Positions 11,701 through 22,623 of a stretch of DNA of 64,000 nt are shown in pieces. Each line of letters opens with the position of its first letter. Position 1 is the stretch's first letter. Source of the DNA: Chytridium lagenaria (taxonomy: Eukaryota; Chytridiomycota; Chytridiomycetes; Chytridiales; Chytridiaceae); the NCBI GenBank assembly GCA_025449115.1, contig JAHLKC010000006.1, forward strand, positions 393,501 to 457,500, in the 5' to 3' direction. The notes beneath the pieces were generated by a model, which saw nothing but the letters and a program-made list of their open reading frames with translations, did no database searches and was not told the DNA's origin. The translations under genes and the position numbers were made by a program.

Positions 11701-14700
11701 TTTTGAAATAACTTTCTTTAATGGTAATGATTCCGGGCTGGTAACTTTTACTAATTACACTTTCTTTTCTTCGTTAATAAGGCGTCGTGTCCATTAAGAA
11801 GGAATTAGCTATGGTTTTTGCAGATTATATCTGTTCGACGACATACCTGAAGAACTTATCTTTACAGGTTCAGCTTGTTTTTGAATTAATCTCGTTTTCC
11901 CCCCGATTTCCCCTCTTTCTTAACATAAACTTCATCGGTACATTGGTTAAAATCGCCGTACAGGAGGGACCTGCGCAGACGATGGAGCGATATACATTTT
12001 GCGTCAGCACTCGGCAGGAATAAATCTATCATTTCTCTAGACTTTCCGGTAGGACATCTAAATTAATAATTTGATTTATAGTACCTTGGTAATTTCTAAC
12101 CGTTGCAGAGAACACTTATAATGACGAAACTTTGAAATTCTGGTTGCATCACTCAGCAGAATGGATCAGCTCGAAAGTTTAAATTTGTCCGTTGTTATAA
12201 CTCGCTTACGTTTGCTTTACTTTTTGACTAACTTTATAAATCATAGGAAATTGCATATCAGACGAACGAGCCGAGAAATGCATTCAACTACTGTTTTTCC
12301 ATGAAATCGCTGAAATCTCTGTGGTTGAGAACAATCGACGTCTTGGAGATCGGGCTCTTAAGTGCATTGCCAAGATGATCGAGAGAGGGACCTCTGTCGC
12401 ACATCTTTATTTAAATTGTGGGTACCTTTCTTAACTTCTCCGTCGACCAGAAATCATCCACCTTTGTCGCTCTTATTTGCTCATCCAACGTTTTCATTAG
12501 ACAATGGTTTCACTGATGAAGGAGCTTACGAGTTTGCCGTTGCTTTGAAAAGCGCAAAAAATATAAAAAGTGTCGAGCTTGAAGGTATGGTGTTCGTGTC
12601 AATATAGAACTAACATCGCACTCTATTTCAATAGGAGTGTTGGCCTCCATTGACACCGTCCACGCTTTAATCGAAGCATCGAAAATCAATAAAGGATTGC
12701 TACTCAAGTTTGATAATGAAGAAGGTTATATTGAGTTAAATTTGATATTAACAGCTATCAGCACTCACAATCTCGTCAGATATGAATACAACTTCCCACC
12801 TTGTTTCACTTAAATAACGCTCCACCTGAAATGTCTTCTGGCAAAAGTCTGTGCTCATCTTATCGATTATTCAGGATTTAACTAACCGCAATGCACAGAT
12901 GATTCGACTATAATCAAATTTAATGAAGGAAAGTATCTCGCATCTACAACTCGTTTTCGGTGTATGGGCAAAATTTGTGGACTTACACTTTCTACAGATA
13001 TCTCCGAAACAGCTCCGGCAGAGCAACATACTGTTGCTAGCACAATATCTGACACAAAGTCAGAGATTTTAAAGGCGGCCGCTAAACTATCCGATACGGG
13101 AAAAGAACATTGATTATCTCAAGGAATTCTCCATGCTGTAGAAACAATCAGCTCAACTTTCAAGAGGGTGAGAGTCACTCACAACTACCTTAACTTCGAC
13201 CCATCTGGCGATTGAGCTGAAAGATCCACAACCCTCTGTCGTCTTAATGGATCGAATTTTAAATGAAGACCATGGGATTTCAAATGAGGACAAATCCATT
13301 ATACTGAAATAGGGTTCGTCTAAGAGCCAAGAAGGTTATATGAATGAAAGACTGGCTTCTGCAGTCCGATGCGGAAGAAAAGGTGAAGAAAAGGACGTAT
13401 CGATGAGATTTCGAGGGCGATTTGGACTATTTGTTGAGAATTGTCCAACAAGCGGAGGAAGATCTAAAAGATGGGGACGAAGCTGGTGAAGAAGGAGAGG
13501 AAGCGACGACGAAGGGGCTGATGAGGATGATGAAGAAGAGGAAGAAAGGATGATGAGGAGGATGAAGGGGAGGATGACGAGGAGGATGACGAGGAGGATT
13601 GAAGAGGACGAAGAGGATGAAGCTGAAGAAACGAAGAGGCGACATTAGGATGACGCTGAAAGCTTCATCCAGGACGAGATTCGGATCCTACTAAAAAGAT
13701 GGTCACATTTAACTGTTAAAAAGTCGGAGTACCCGAGAGTGAAGGTATGAAATAATTATGTTATGGTTCTGACTCGTCGCATTAAGTTGTGAATGTCCGC
13801 AAAGCAGCTGCAGGCAGTGATGCCAATACCTTTCCCACACTTGTGACCGTGTTTTTGTCGGAATCGATCATCTCAGGTTTAAGGCCTCCGAAGAGAAGGT
13901 ATGGGCTGCCATTAACGCTTGGATTATATGATGCGTTTGGCGATGAGACATTTTTGGTCGTTTACCAAGTGAGTTAGCTACGTCTTTTGCACTGGACCTT
14001 CAGCATATTAGCCATTAATCACATTTCTATTGTATGTGTACATTAGTTTTATTGCTTCGAATGGAGAAGGGATAGGAATTATTGGAAGCATGTTGACAAG
14101 CTCCGACATGCTCTTACTTGGTCAGCTCTAGGAGTCACGAACTCGATCGAACAAGGAAGCTATTGACAATGGACCGAACTCCGAAGCCGAACACGCGAAA
14201 GATTCTGAAAAGTCAGTTGCGCGCGCTTTTGACACGATCAACAGGCTCTTTAAGCTTCAGGGCCTTGTAGTGGAAAACCTCCAGCAAGTGAAGGGACTAG
14301 TAGAAAAAATTGTGGAGGATTGCAGGCTTCAGCTTCGCAAGGAGGAGCGGGTATCGGCTCCGTATCAGCAAATGCTTCGAAATTCAGATTATGAAGAAGA
14401 TATTGCTGGTGGCTTCGTCACTGGGCTATTTAAATTTTCGAAGGCTTGGATCACAAGCGACAACATTCATTTCGTTGAAACGTGTTGCCTAGCCAGTTTT
14501 CACAAAGTTTGAGGGAGAGCTTGGTTGGGAAACGGAGTGACCATACTTTAACCACCCTAATGGGAAACGTTTGCTAAGTGCCGTGCGCTTGAGTCTATTA
14601 ATTTAGACGGTAAATCTAACTCTGTCATTTTATTTCTGCAAGTGATCCGAATTTAAACTCTTTTCTTTCTAGCTGCTCTTGACAAGACTCAAATGACGGA

Positions 14701-17442
14701 ACAGACGATGCTCTCGCGATTTGTCCAAGCCTTAACTAAGTCTCGCTTAATATCGTTAACTTTGCATAGTAAGCGAGAATTCTCCTTTTTTATAACTTCA
14801 TTTAACAAATAATTCTCGTAATAACTTCATTTAACTAATAATTCTCGTACAACTAGTGAACATGATCAGTGGTAAAGCGGCACCTGGATTGGCACGAGCT
14901 GTTTCGGAGCACCCTACGTTAAAGGAACTTCATCTACTCGGTACAGACAAATACATTGTCAATCTATATTCAATTCACTAACGACTTTTGTTTCACATTC
15001 GTAAAATTAGGTTTCGCCTTTCATTTTACTAAAGAGATAGCGTCAAAGCTTAAGGAGAACAAAGTGCTGACCAAATTGACACTACGAGGTAAAATATTTA
15101 GATGAATGCCACTAAAATTGTAGGTGGTCGATATGATGTTGATAATAAATTCAAACCCGAGGCTCTAAATGACAATGGAATAAAAGCCCTGTCGGATCTT
15201 TTGCTGCATAACAAGACCTTGACACATCTTAGTCTTCAAGGTATCATTCTTTTTTCTTTTGTAACTAAGAAGAATTGGGATTCTTATTGGCAACGTGTCA
15301 ATTACATGACTAATTTTGTGCAGGTAATATTCTAAGTCCTAAACATACGGAGCAACTTGGTGCCGCCCTTGCCAGAAACAATACTTTGACATCTCTTGAT
15401 CTTTCATGTAAGTGCTGACACGAAAAAATTTGATTAGCTTTGAATGAATAAGTTGATTTTATTGGTTTGTTAATTTTCTCTTTTTCATAGACTGCCAGCT
15501 TTACGACCAAGAGGTTGTAACATTGATGACTTTCCTTCTTCCGAATCATTCCCTTGCTCACCTTGACTTAAAATGTACGTTGTATCAGGTTTAAATGATT
15601 ATGTTAATTTTTTCCCATAGATAATATGTTCGGAAGCGAAGGTGGAAAGAGTATTGCTACTTTGTTACAAAACAGTCGTTCCTTGAAATCGCTTAATCTG
15701 GCTGGTATGGATTCTGGACATTTTCTTCACTCTTACATCTGCCCACCTTGCGCTCGTTTGAACCTTTTTTTAACTTTCTCATTTATTAAAATCATGCGTA
15801 CTAAATATGAAAAAGGTGACCCGAAAGCTGCTGATACTATGGAGGAAGGTCTTTCAGAGATTTTGAAAGCGCTTGACTCCGCCAAGTACTTGAAAGAGCT
15901 TAATTTATCAGGTTTGTTTTGTCTTTCGTCCTTTAATTCGTTTTTCTATTTCCCTAATCGAACCATTATTGCAATACTAAACTGTTCTTACAGGAAGAAA
16001 GATGGACTTCGAAAGTCTTTCTTTCTTCCCACATGCACTGGAGAAAAACACAAGTCTTCACACGGTTATCATCAACGGTAGCCCTTTATAATTCAACTGT
16101 ATGCTGACTAATTTTGTGTTATATTGCTATAGACTGCAGCATTCAAGCTAGCGAGATGTCAGCAATTTTGACTGTGCTCGCAAAATCAAAACGATTTAAA
16201 AGCGTTGAAATATTAAGTAAGTTAGTTTATTAACACATCTAACTTTATAAAGAAAACAATCTTAACGAGGAATGTTACATTAAGATAGCTGATTGGATTA
16301 AATCTGATCGCGTTTTGCAAAAGTTAAAGGCTCAACCGTGGGTGAGTCGAAAAAAAGGGAAATAATTATCGGTGTTAAACTTGATAAGGCCTGAAAAAAT
16401 GTCTACGGATGTCGCTTCGGCTTTAACTAGTGCTGTTGTGGGCAGCAGCACTCTGACCGAATTTGATCTCGACTTACCGGAAGTGGCTAAAGCCATTCAG
16501 GAACGGCTCGATAGGAACGTTTGGATGCAGATTGCCGAAAACACAAGGGAAGCTTGCGATATGCTTTCTACAATGAAGATAAGGAAGTGAAATCACACTT
16601 GAGAAGCTTAGGAGACTCCCGCCTTTTTCAAAAAGGAGCACATTACCTTATTTGTTTGCGTGCGAGTTTGGGGATATTGACATGCTCAAAGCTGACTTCG
16701 ATACGAAATGGGAGACTTGCTTGATAAGCCCGACCCTAACGATGGAATGATGCCCTTGGGTTGCGCCATACGGGGAGGTCACGTTGAAGTGGTCAAGTTT
16801 CTCTTACGCCACGGAGTAAGGCCCATCGCTTCCATCGAGCAAGGGAAAAACGTCCCCGCTCTATTCTATGCTGCAGGTGTTTACGGGGACGTTGAGATCG
16901 CAACTTTGTTGATGGCAGAATCTCCATCGATCGATCCCGACGAAGCAGTGGATGACGTTGACGGAGACTTTACTCGACGCAGTTTTTCTGCCCTCCATAA
17001 GGCGGCTCTGAATGGATACTATGAGGCTGTCGAAGCTCTCGTGAAATGGAGTGGAAATCCGGCGTTGGTTGACGCCTTCGGGTCCAGCCCATTGCATGTT
17101 GCCGCACGTGGATATATCGAGGAGGATGATAATGACGATGACGAAGAAGAGGAAGAAGAAGAGGAAGACGAAGAGGATGAGGATGAAGATGACGAGGAGG
17201 AGGGAGACGACGAGGAGGAGGGAGATGAGGACGAGGACGAGGAGGAGGACGATGAGGAAGAGGACGATGGCCCTGAAGTTGATCACGCACGGGTTATAGA
17301 GATTTTGATAAAAGCTGGATTAAGTCTTGATGCTAAAGATGGGAAAGGAAGGACGCCATTACAGATTGCGACAATGAAGAAGAAACAGGATCTAGTCGAT
17401 GTCTTGCAAAGATTAGCGTCTGAGCAGTCTGCCAAGGCTTAA
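8792..17442 (+). CDS. TIR-LRR-LRR-ankyrin receptor-like protein, copy 2
   Basis: Full-length paralogue of the preceding gene. A small first exon (8792-8801, MAY) is followed by a GTAAGT donor, an acceptor at 8887 and a long exon to 9683. That exon holds a proline-rich start, a short predicted coiled coil (MKKTMQKLQETLDNRQSQIA) and a helical linker, then enters the TIR domain. Further exons (9731-9905, 9965-10391, 10480-10557) complete TIR and linker. LRR array, central acidic region, second LRR array and ankyrin block follow in the same order as copy 1, ending at TAA 17440-17442. Frame breaks relative to copy 1 occur near 8940, 13100, 13200, 14540 and 14735, and are densest in the central region, which may be truly decaying. 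Tandem head-to-tail arrangement implies gene duplication. Function as an intracellular sensor is inferred from architecture only. Confidence 0.8.
9550..10005 (+). other. TIR domain of copy 2
   Basis: Same exon structure as copy 1: YDYFISYRVASESALARE, KKAFLDQEELKDGE, then DWRQGFVTGLKRSRVVILLV, the DNVLLEWETAL helix and HVLP/VFIGVGEID. The putative catalytic glutamate position is kept. Donors follow 9683 and 9905; acceptors end at 9730 and 9964. This version has no frame break inside the domain, which suggests continuing constraint. Confidence 0.88.
10800..12735 (+). repeat. First LRR array, copy 2
   Basis: LRR exons corresponding to those of copy 1, with units such as NNTTIRSLKLQG and GFTDEGAYEFAVALKSAK. 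Splice positions match the copy 1 introns, while intron sequences have diverged strongly. Several units carry frame breaks or weak splice signals, and the first units (about 10800-11450) are hard to read. Confidence 0.72.
13000..14530 (+). other. Central unknown region with acidic tract, copy 2 (frame-broken)
   Basis: Aligns with 3459-4940 of copy 1, for example the segment around VTHNYLNFDP and the domain beginning VNVRKAAAGSD. The acidic stretch (about 13380-13660) is interrupted by several one-base length changes and stop codons. The downstream helix (VVENLQQVKGLVEKIVEDCR) and the GGFVTGLFKFS segment are intact. This is the most damaged part of copy 2. Confidence 0.6.
14540..16230 (+). repeat. 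Second LRR array, copy 2
   Basis: About eleven LRR exons with ends such as LKELHLLG, LTKLTLRG, LTHLSLQG, LTSLDLS, LKSLNLAG and LKELNLSG, in the same order as copy 1. Frame breaks near 14735 (ILTK-like motif in copy 1) and in some splice junctions. Confidence 0.75.
16521..17442 (+). repeat. Ankyrin repeats with long acidic insertion, copy 2
   Basis: From 16708 one uninterrupted frame encodes ankyrin units (DGMMPLGCAIRGGHVEVVKF, VPALFYAAGVYGDVEIA, SALHKAALNGYYEAVEALVK, SSPLHVAARG). A tract of roughly 48 almost purely Asp/Glu residues follows (about 17122-17268), then a final unit (RVIEILIKAGLSLDAKDGKG) and the stop. The insertion sits between two ankyrin units, as in copy 1, but differs in sequence and length, and is built from GAG/GAC-type triplet repeats likely to change length by slippage. 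Confidence 0.85.
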
Positions 17443-17872
17443 TTATGGTCACTTGCTTTTAATTTTTTAATGGACTCAAGCACTTGTAGAATCAACGCAA
17501 AATGGCCAGTTTTTCCCGATCATTAAGCAATTTTTCTTACATTTGTTTTTTACGTTAACGTTTTTGGGCATCTTTGAGTCTTGTCTGATCTGCCTTTTTA
17601 AACCCCTCTTTTGCTACGGCATTGTTCTTGCTTTTCGTAGCTTTCGTCACTTTTCACCTTTGCAGTATAATCTTTCTTTCAAGCCGCTCTCGTTACTTAT
17701 ATTCCCTTTTTAACACGCTTACGCAAACTTTCTGCAAAATAAAGTCGCAAACACTTTCAGGTTATATTTAAAAAAACTATTTTGGGAATATAAAAACAAA
17801 CTCAGCAACTCTTCAATCCAAAAGCTCAGCAAAAGCACACAAAAAAAAACAAAAAGCCCAAAAGCTCCCATG
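17443..17872. other. Convergent intergenic region
   Basis: Lies between two genes that end towards each other and should hold both 3' UTRs. T-rich; no other feature seen. Confidence 0.5.
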
Positions 17873-20800
17873 CTAGCATTCTTCTCCCAAAATTGTTTGC
17901 ATTCCAAAACAAACAGGAAATAATAATACAGTGAATAAATACTGCAAAGGAAAAATGCGAATCACGCCATAACACTGCAACCAGCCCCTCCATGTGTTGA
18001 CTGCAGGGAGACAATCTCTAACAACGCACTCTTCATCCTCGCCTTCTCCTCTGTTTTTTTTCCCAACAGGCAAATCTTCAGACAATACCAACTCTAAACC
18101 TTTCTCCAAAGCCAACCATCTCAGCACAGGCAATGTGACGGGCCTCAGAGTCATCATCAGCCTTTGAATCAAAGAATCATTTCTTGTGAAGCTATGGATC
18201 ATCAGATTCCCGTTACCCTGCTCCACCAGTAGCTGCATCATTTCCAATACAGTCTCGGGCTGTCCAGGCGCAGCCTGTGCGCAGGCAAACAATAGCCCTT
18301 CTTTACACTCTCCACCATGGTTGACACCATCCTTTAACCTCTTGATCAAAAACCTGACCATCTGAAACACCTTCCTGCGTTCCGCCACTGACATATTTGC
18401 GTGAAATTGGAACACGTATGTGACAAAGTGACGAAGAAGAGCCGTAAAAACCTCTAAAGAAAACTTGGTTTGCTCACAATAATGGTAAACGACTTTCAGC
18501 GTTTCCAATTCAGCATCAATGAAAGCTGCGGAGCAAAGAGGAAGGGGTATATTCGACTTGATTTTGGAACTGTTTTTGACCTTTCGAAGCATCCACTTTG
18601 CTATCTTGCACCGATTACGTCGAATGTGATATTCAATGCTGTTAAATCCGTTCCTCATGATTCTCTCAAATTTAATTGTTGCATGTTGGAGTGCGTGACG
18701 CGTGACGGCAAACTCGGACTTTGGATCCACCTTTTTCAGCTCGTCTACAAGAGCCTCCTGTTGAATGGTGCAGCTTCGAAGATCCCATAACTCTTGATCA
18801 TCTTCAATATCAGAGATCATCCTCGTGTCATCTAAGTAGAGTGCACGATATTCCATGTCCTTTTTTTGTATTTCATCACTCAACGCAAAGAGTATGTCAA
18901 GTTTCGCGACAAGTTTAATCATGTCAGAATTTTTCGAACTTTTTGTGCGAAACCGAACGTAACCCCACACCTCGCTTCTCTGCAGGGCGATGTCGCGGTA
19001 AATTCCTTTACACATGATCCGCTTAAGCACATCTGGCCTATCGTAGGTGAAGATATGCTCAAGGAAAAGCTCAGCCGGATTCTCGACGTCATCTGCACTC
19101 GAAGTGGAAAAAATCTTGGTTTTCTTGCACACGCACACGATTTTCTTTGCCGAAGATTTTGTCTCAAAGAGAGAGAGGGCAGGGTTGCGTGCTCGTGCGC
19201 TAAGGACGCGATTAAGGATCGTCTGGAGTTCGGGCTTGATAAGATGTGATGACTCTATCTCCTTTCGATCATCTTGCGTGAGATAAATGGTTTGACAGGA
19301 AATAAGTGCTTTGGCGACAACCAAAGACCGAGGGTAAACGCTGGCCATAGCAAGCTCGACGGCCAGTTTTTCATCAGCGTCCTTCACTCCCAAACATCGA
19401 CAAACCCGTGTTTAAGTAGCCAAATACATACGAGAGAGCTTCCCCGAGATGCCGCAACATGAAATATTGTTCGATTGTTTGAAAAGAGAGTCTTTCGAGG
19501 GTCAATACCACAATTCTCGATGAGCCAAGCAACAACAAAGACCGCGTCTAAGCCTGAAGCCAGTCCAAGCAGAACTCGTCCGAGAGTAGTATACTCATTA
19601 CAGGCATACCAAGAGTGCTCCTTAGCTATAGCATGAAGGAGTCGTGCCGCCATAGGGATAAATGAAGGCACAACACACAATTTCTCGCACACAGTACATT
19701 GGACTGTCTTCACAATGTTGACTCCATTTTGGCTAGCGACATCCCAGAAATCTTGAAGGCAGTGAGTGCAAAACCTATGGCCACACTCTAATGTAATAAT
19801 ATCACATGTTAGGCAGTATGGTTTACAACCACATTCAACCTTATTACTATCAACTAAAACCCCCAACAGATCTGTATCCATCATTTCCACCGGCGGCTTT
19901 GGGCGAATGGCATAATCGAGACGGAGATTATTGCTTCGAACAAGAAAATCGAGAATGTCGACCTGATTTGCCTCTACTAAAAGATCCAACCGAGGTAAAC
20001 ATATTGGACCCTCAACGTGAACACGTGCAGCAATCATCTTGACAATACGGAAGCGTTCACGGGTGGGAACGTTATCATACCTCTCCTTTGGATCCATCTT
20101 ACCCAGGAGACTCGGCTTCCCCGGCTCGTTAAATAGATACCTTGCAATCCTCCTCAAAGCGTGAAGCTGCCCATTCCACTCACTCATCACGGTCGTCAGG
20201 AAATGATGTTCCGCCCATGAAAAGGTTGTTGAGACATCCGTTGGCCAAATCCGTCTCATTTGGGAAAGTTTTCTCAATAAAGTCTTCCTGCAAATATTGG
20301 TTTCCGACCCATGCTTTGGCGTAGAGAGCCTCCTGACTGCGGTTGAAATACCATCCTCCCATAGCAGCTGCATCAGCTGCAGAGATACCATCCCATTTAA
20401 CAATACCTGTTCCAGTCGATGAAGCTACAGCTCCAATCCCGCAGTCCAGAAGTATCCTCACCCTCCGTTCAAATCCCAAAGCACCCACATATTTTAAGCA
20501 ATTAAGAAGCTGAACATTCTCTTCCATAGTCCAACGACCAGGATAAAGACGTAGCTTATTCTCCAAAAATCCATCAGCAATGTCAACACAAAAGGCGTTC
20601 AGCTTTATCTTCCTTATCAAGTCTTTGACGAGAGGTTGAAGCGGCAAAGCATTGTTAGCTTGATAAACTATCCGTTCTAAAAACCCTGAAGTTTTGCGCC
20701 TGTAACTAGTAATCTCTTCCATGAACACTGACGGATGCCGCATGAAGGCGTTGAACACATCGACTCTGCCTCTCTCCAGGGCAAGCTCATACGGCGTCTG

Positions 20801-21118
20801 TTTCTTCTCGGACTGACCATTCAGGAAGCTCCTTGCATTGTAGCGATGAAGAAGATAGTCGATGATTGGAATCGCTCCATGGATAACAGCAGAGTGAAGG
20901 AGATTATATTCGTAGTGGTCGGGAGACTTTGATAATGGAGGTACTTTGCCGTTGCTCAGCACCCAATGAAGTAAAGCGACAAAGCCCTTTCGAACGCAGC
21001 AAAAAGCGATTTCATTCCATTCCTCTTTTGTATGGGAGACCTTTGCCAGAGCTGCGGGAGTGGAGAGGAGGTCGTTGAGACGACCGACCTCCTTATCGAT
21101 GCCTCTTGCGAAGTACAT
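17873..21118 (-). CDS. Ankyrin-repeat protein with internal RING-type zinc finger
   Basis: Three long minus-strand frames (21118-20180, 20403-19384, 19393-17873) overlap and continue each other, giving a protein of about 1,080 residues if two one-base breaks (near 20190 and 19388) are read through. Ankyrin-like units appear near the N terminus (YNLLHSAVIHGAIPIIDYLL) and in the middle (RTIFHVAASRGSSLVCIWLL). Between them is a RING-type cysteine/histidine cluster. The remaining C-terminal half is alpha-helical looking with no known domain, ending in a hydrophobic segment (IRIFPLQYLFTVLLFPVCFG). Ankyrin plus RING suggests a ubiquitin ligase that recruits substrates, which is inferred. It is convergent with the receptor-like copy 2. 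The junction near 20190 could instead be a small intron. Confidence 0.75.
19686..19820 (-). other. RING-type zinc-binding motif
   Basis: Within the ankyrin gene the minus strand reads CLTC, six residues, CGHRFCTHC, a spacer of about 20 residues, then CTVC. The spacing Cx2C-x6-CxHx2Cx2C-xn-Cx2C fits a C3HC4 RING, and the CGHRFC block resembles RING1 of RBR ligases. An upstream CGC pair could also bind metal. Confidence 0.7.
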
Positions 21119-21652
21119 CTGCTTGTTTGATGTCCGATTTGTTGCAAGGAAAATTCAAATTCCGACACATCGTTTGAACATATATATTTGTCGAAGTTAT
21201 TTCGTGTGTGGTCATTATATAAAAATGCTGTCCGAAGTATAATTTAACAAAATGACGACAAAAGATCGGTAGCTGCCATCTTTCTTAACATTTCCAAAGC
21301 CTCTGCAGTGTCAAGTTCATTTCTAGTATCTGCAATGGCATCAAATTCGAATTAAGGAAGAAATGAAAAAGTTAAAAAACATTTGCAGAAAAAGTATGAA
21401 TGAAAAAGACGTCAAGGTCCTATCAGAGTAGATGAATGTACAATTAAACTGTGAGTATTATGTAGACTAAAACTGACTGAAGTAGAAATAAAATAAAAAG
21501 AGATAAAAGAACAGTAATAGGCACAGCCTTCAACAAGAAAAGTGGACAAAGCCGATTGTAGGAACTTAAAAATCACTATAAATAACCGAAGCGACGAAGG
21601 ATATGAAAAAGGGTGCGAAGCCAAAGAGTTATAGTAGACGATTTCAAGTAGA
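21119..21652. other. Intergenic region
   Basis: Upstream of the ankyrin/RING gene and downstream of the ABC ATPase gene. A/T-rich; no supported gene. Confidence 0.5.
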
Positions 21653-22555
21653 TCATTGCGAACCCATCACCAACGGCGGACAAGTCGCGATCCGTCGTTC
21701 TTGTTCCGGACTATGAGTGATCCAAATGCAATTCATCAAACATAGCGTCTGTTCGACAAGTAAAGCCGTTGCAGGGTCAAGTGCGCTTGTAGGCTCTATC
21801 AAAGCAAATAAATTAGAATTGAATGTATTTATTAAAAGAAAAAAAACACCCACCATCTAAAAGAAGTACATCTGGCTCCTTTGATACGGCAATGGCGAGT
21901 GCGATCCTTTGAATTTCGCCTCCAGACAGTTGGTTCCAAGGTTTATCCCAAGAATCTCTTGAAAGACTCCATGTTTCCGCGATAGCAACCTGGAAATATG
22001 ATTGAATTAAAAAAATGCAACGCAACAACAGAATACCAAAGGTAACACGTACAGGTTCACGTTGCTTTCTTTTATGCACCCATGTCTTCTGAGACGCAAA
22101 ACTCGACATTGTGGCTATGAAATCATTGGGAGTTCCAGGAAGTACGGGGGGAGTTGAGGGACGTAATGAATGTGAGTTCTCCACAGAGGAATGCCATAAT
22201 CCATGGGAGATCTAAAGCTCGTAAGAATTTTTGTTGAAAGATTATCTAACAAAGCAACAGCACAGTGTATCAAAAACAAACCTTCCATCCAAAGTAACGA
22301 TTCCGTCGTCATAAGGGATAAGCTGTGCTATACATCGAAGAAGGGTACTCTTGCCGCAACCTGAGAGCAAACATCCTTTAAAATCAGCTATTTTTCATTA
22401 CATCAGCAAGAAATAAACCACGTACCACTAGGTCCCCTGATCACCATCACCGTTGGCTGCGTCTGATCAATCTGAAAAGAAAACTCTACGTCGGAGAAGA
22501 GTTTCCTCCCGTCGACAAGGGTCTTGCTGAAACCTTGGACCTCCAACATTGCCAT
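21653..22555 (-). CDS. FetA/STAR1-like ABC transporter ATP-binding subunit
   Basis: Five exons by splice signals: 22555-22436, 22360-22282, 22211-22053, 21990-21854 and 21795-21653, about 212 residues. Motifs: Walker A GPSGCGKST split by intron 1, a Q-loop region HYVPQLPP, signature [12 protein letters not shown], Walker B DVLLLD then EPTSALDP split by intron 4, and H-loop WITHS. It is a single nucleotide-binding domain without membrane helices, like bacterial FetA (YbbL) and plant STAR1, which work with a separate UPF0014/FetB-type membrane partner. The partner is not in this window. The substrate is not predictable. A run of six G on the plus strand (22146-22151) coincides with a one-base frame break inside exon 3. 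The gene is head-to-head with the RsfS-like gene. Confidence 0.85.
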
Positions 22556-22623
22556 CTGGACAATTCCTCTGATTTGAAAAAACGTAAAAAGTTATGTCAT
22601 CAGGAAAGGTGCTGGTGTTAAAA
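22556..22623. promoter_or_regulatory. Compact bidirectional promoter
   Basis: Only 38 bp separate the ABC gene ATG (22555, minus) from the first in-frame ATG of the RsfS-like gene (22594, plus), or 68 bp from the more likely ATG at 22624. Both transcripts must start in or near this stretch, so co-regulation is likely. No TATA element is evident. Confidence 0.5.

Noticed and set aside
17873..21118. Programmed frameshifting as the explanation for overlapping frames
   Set aside because: Similar one-base breaks occur in unrelated genes without slippery-site patterns; sequence error is simpler.
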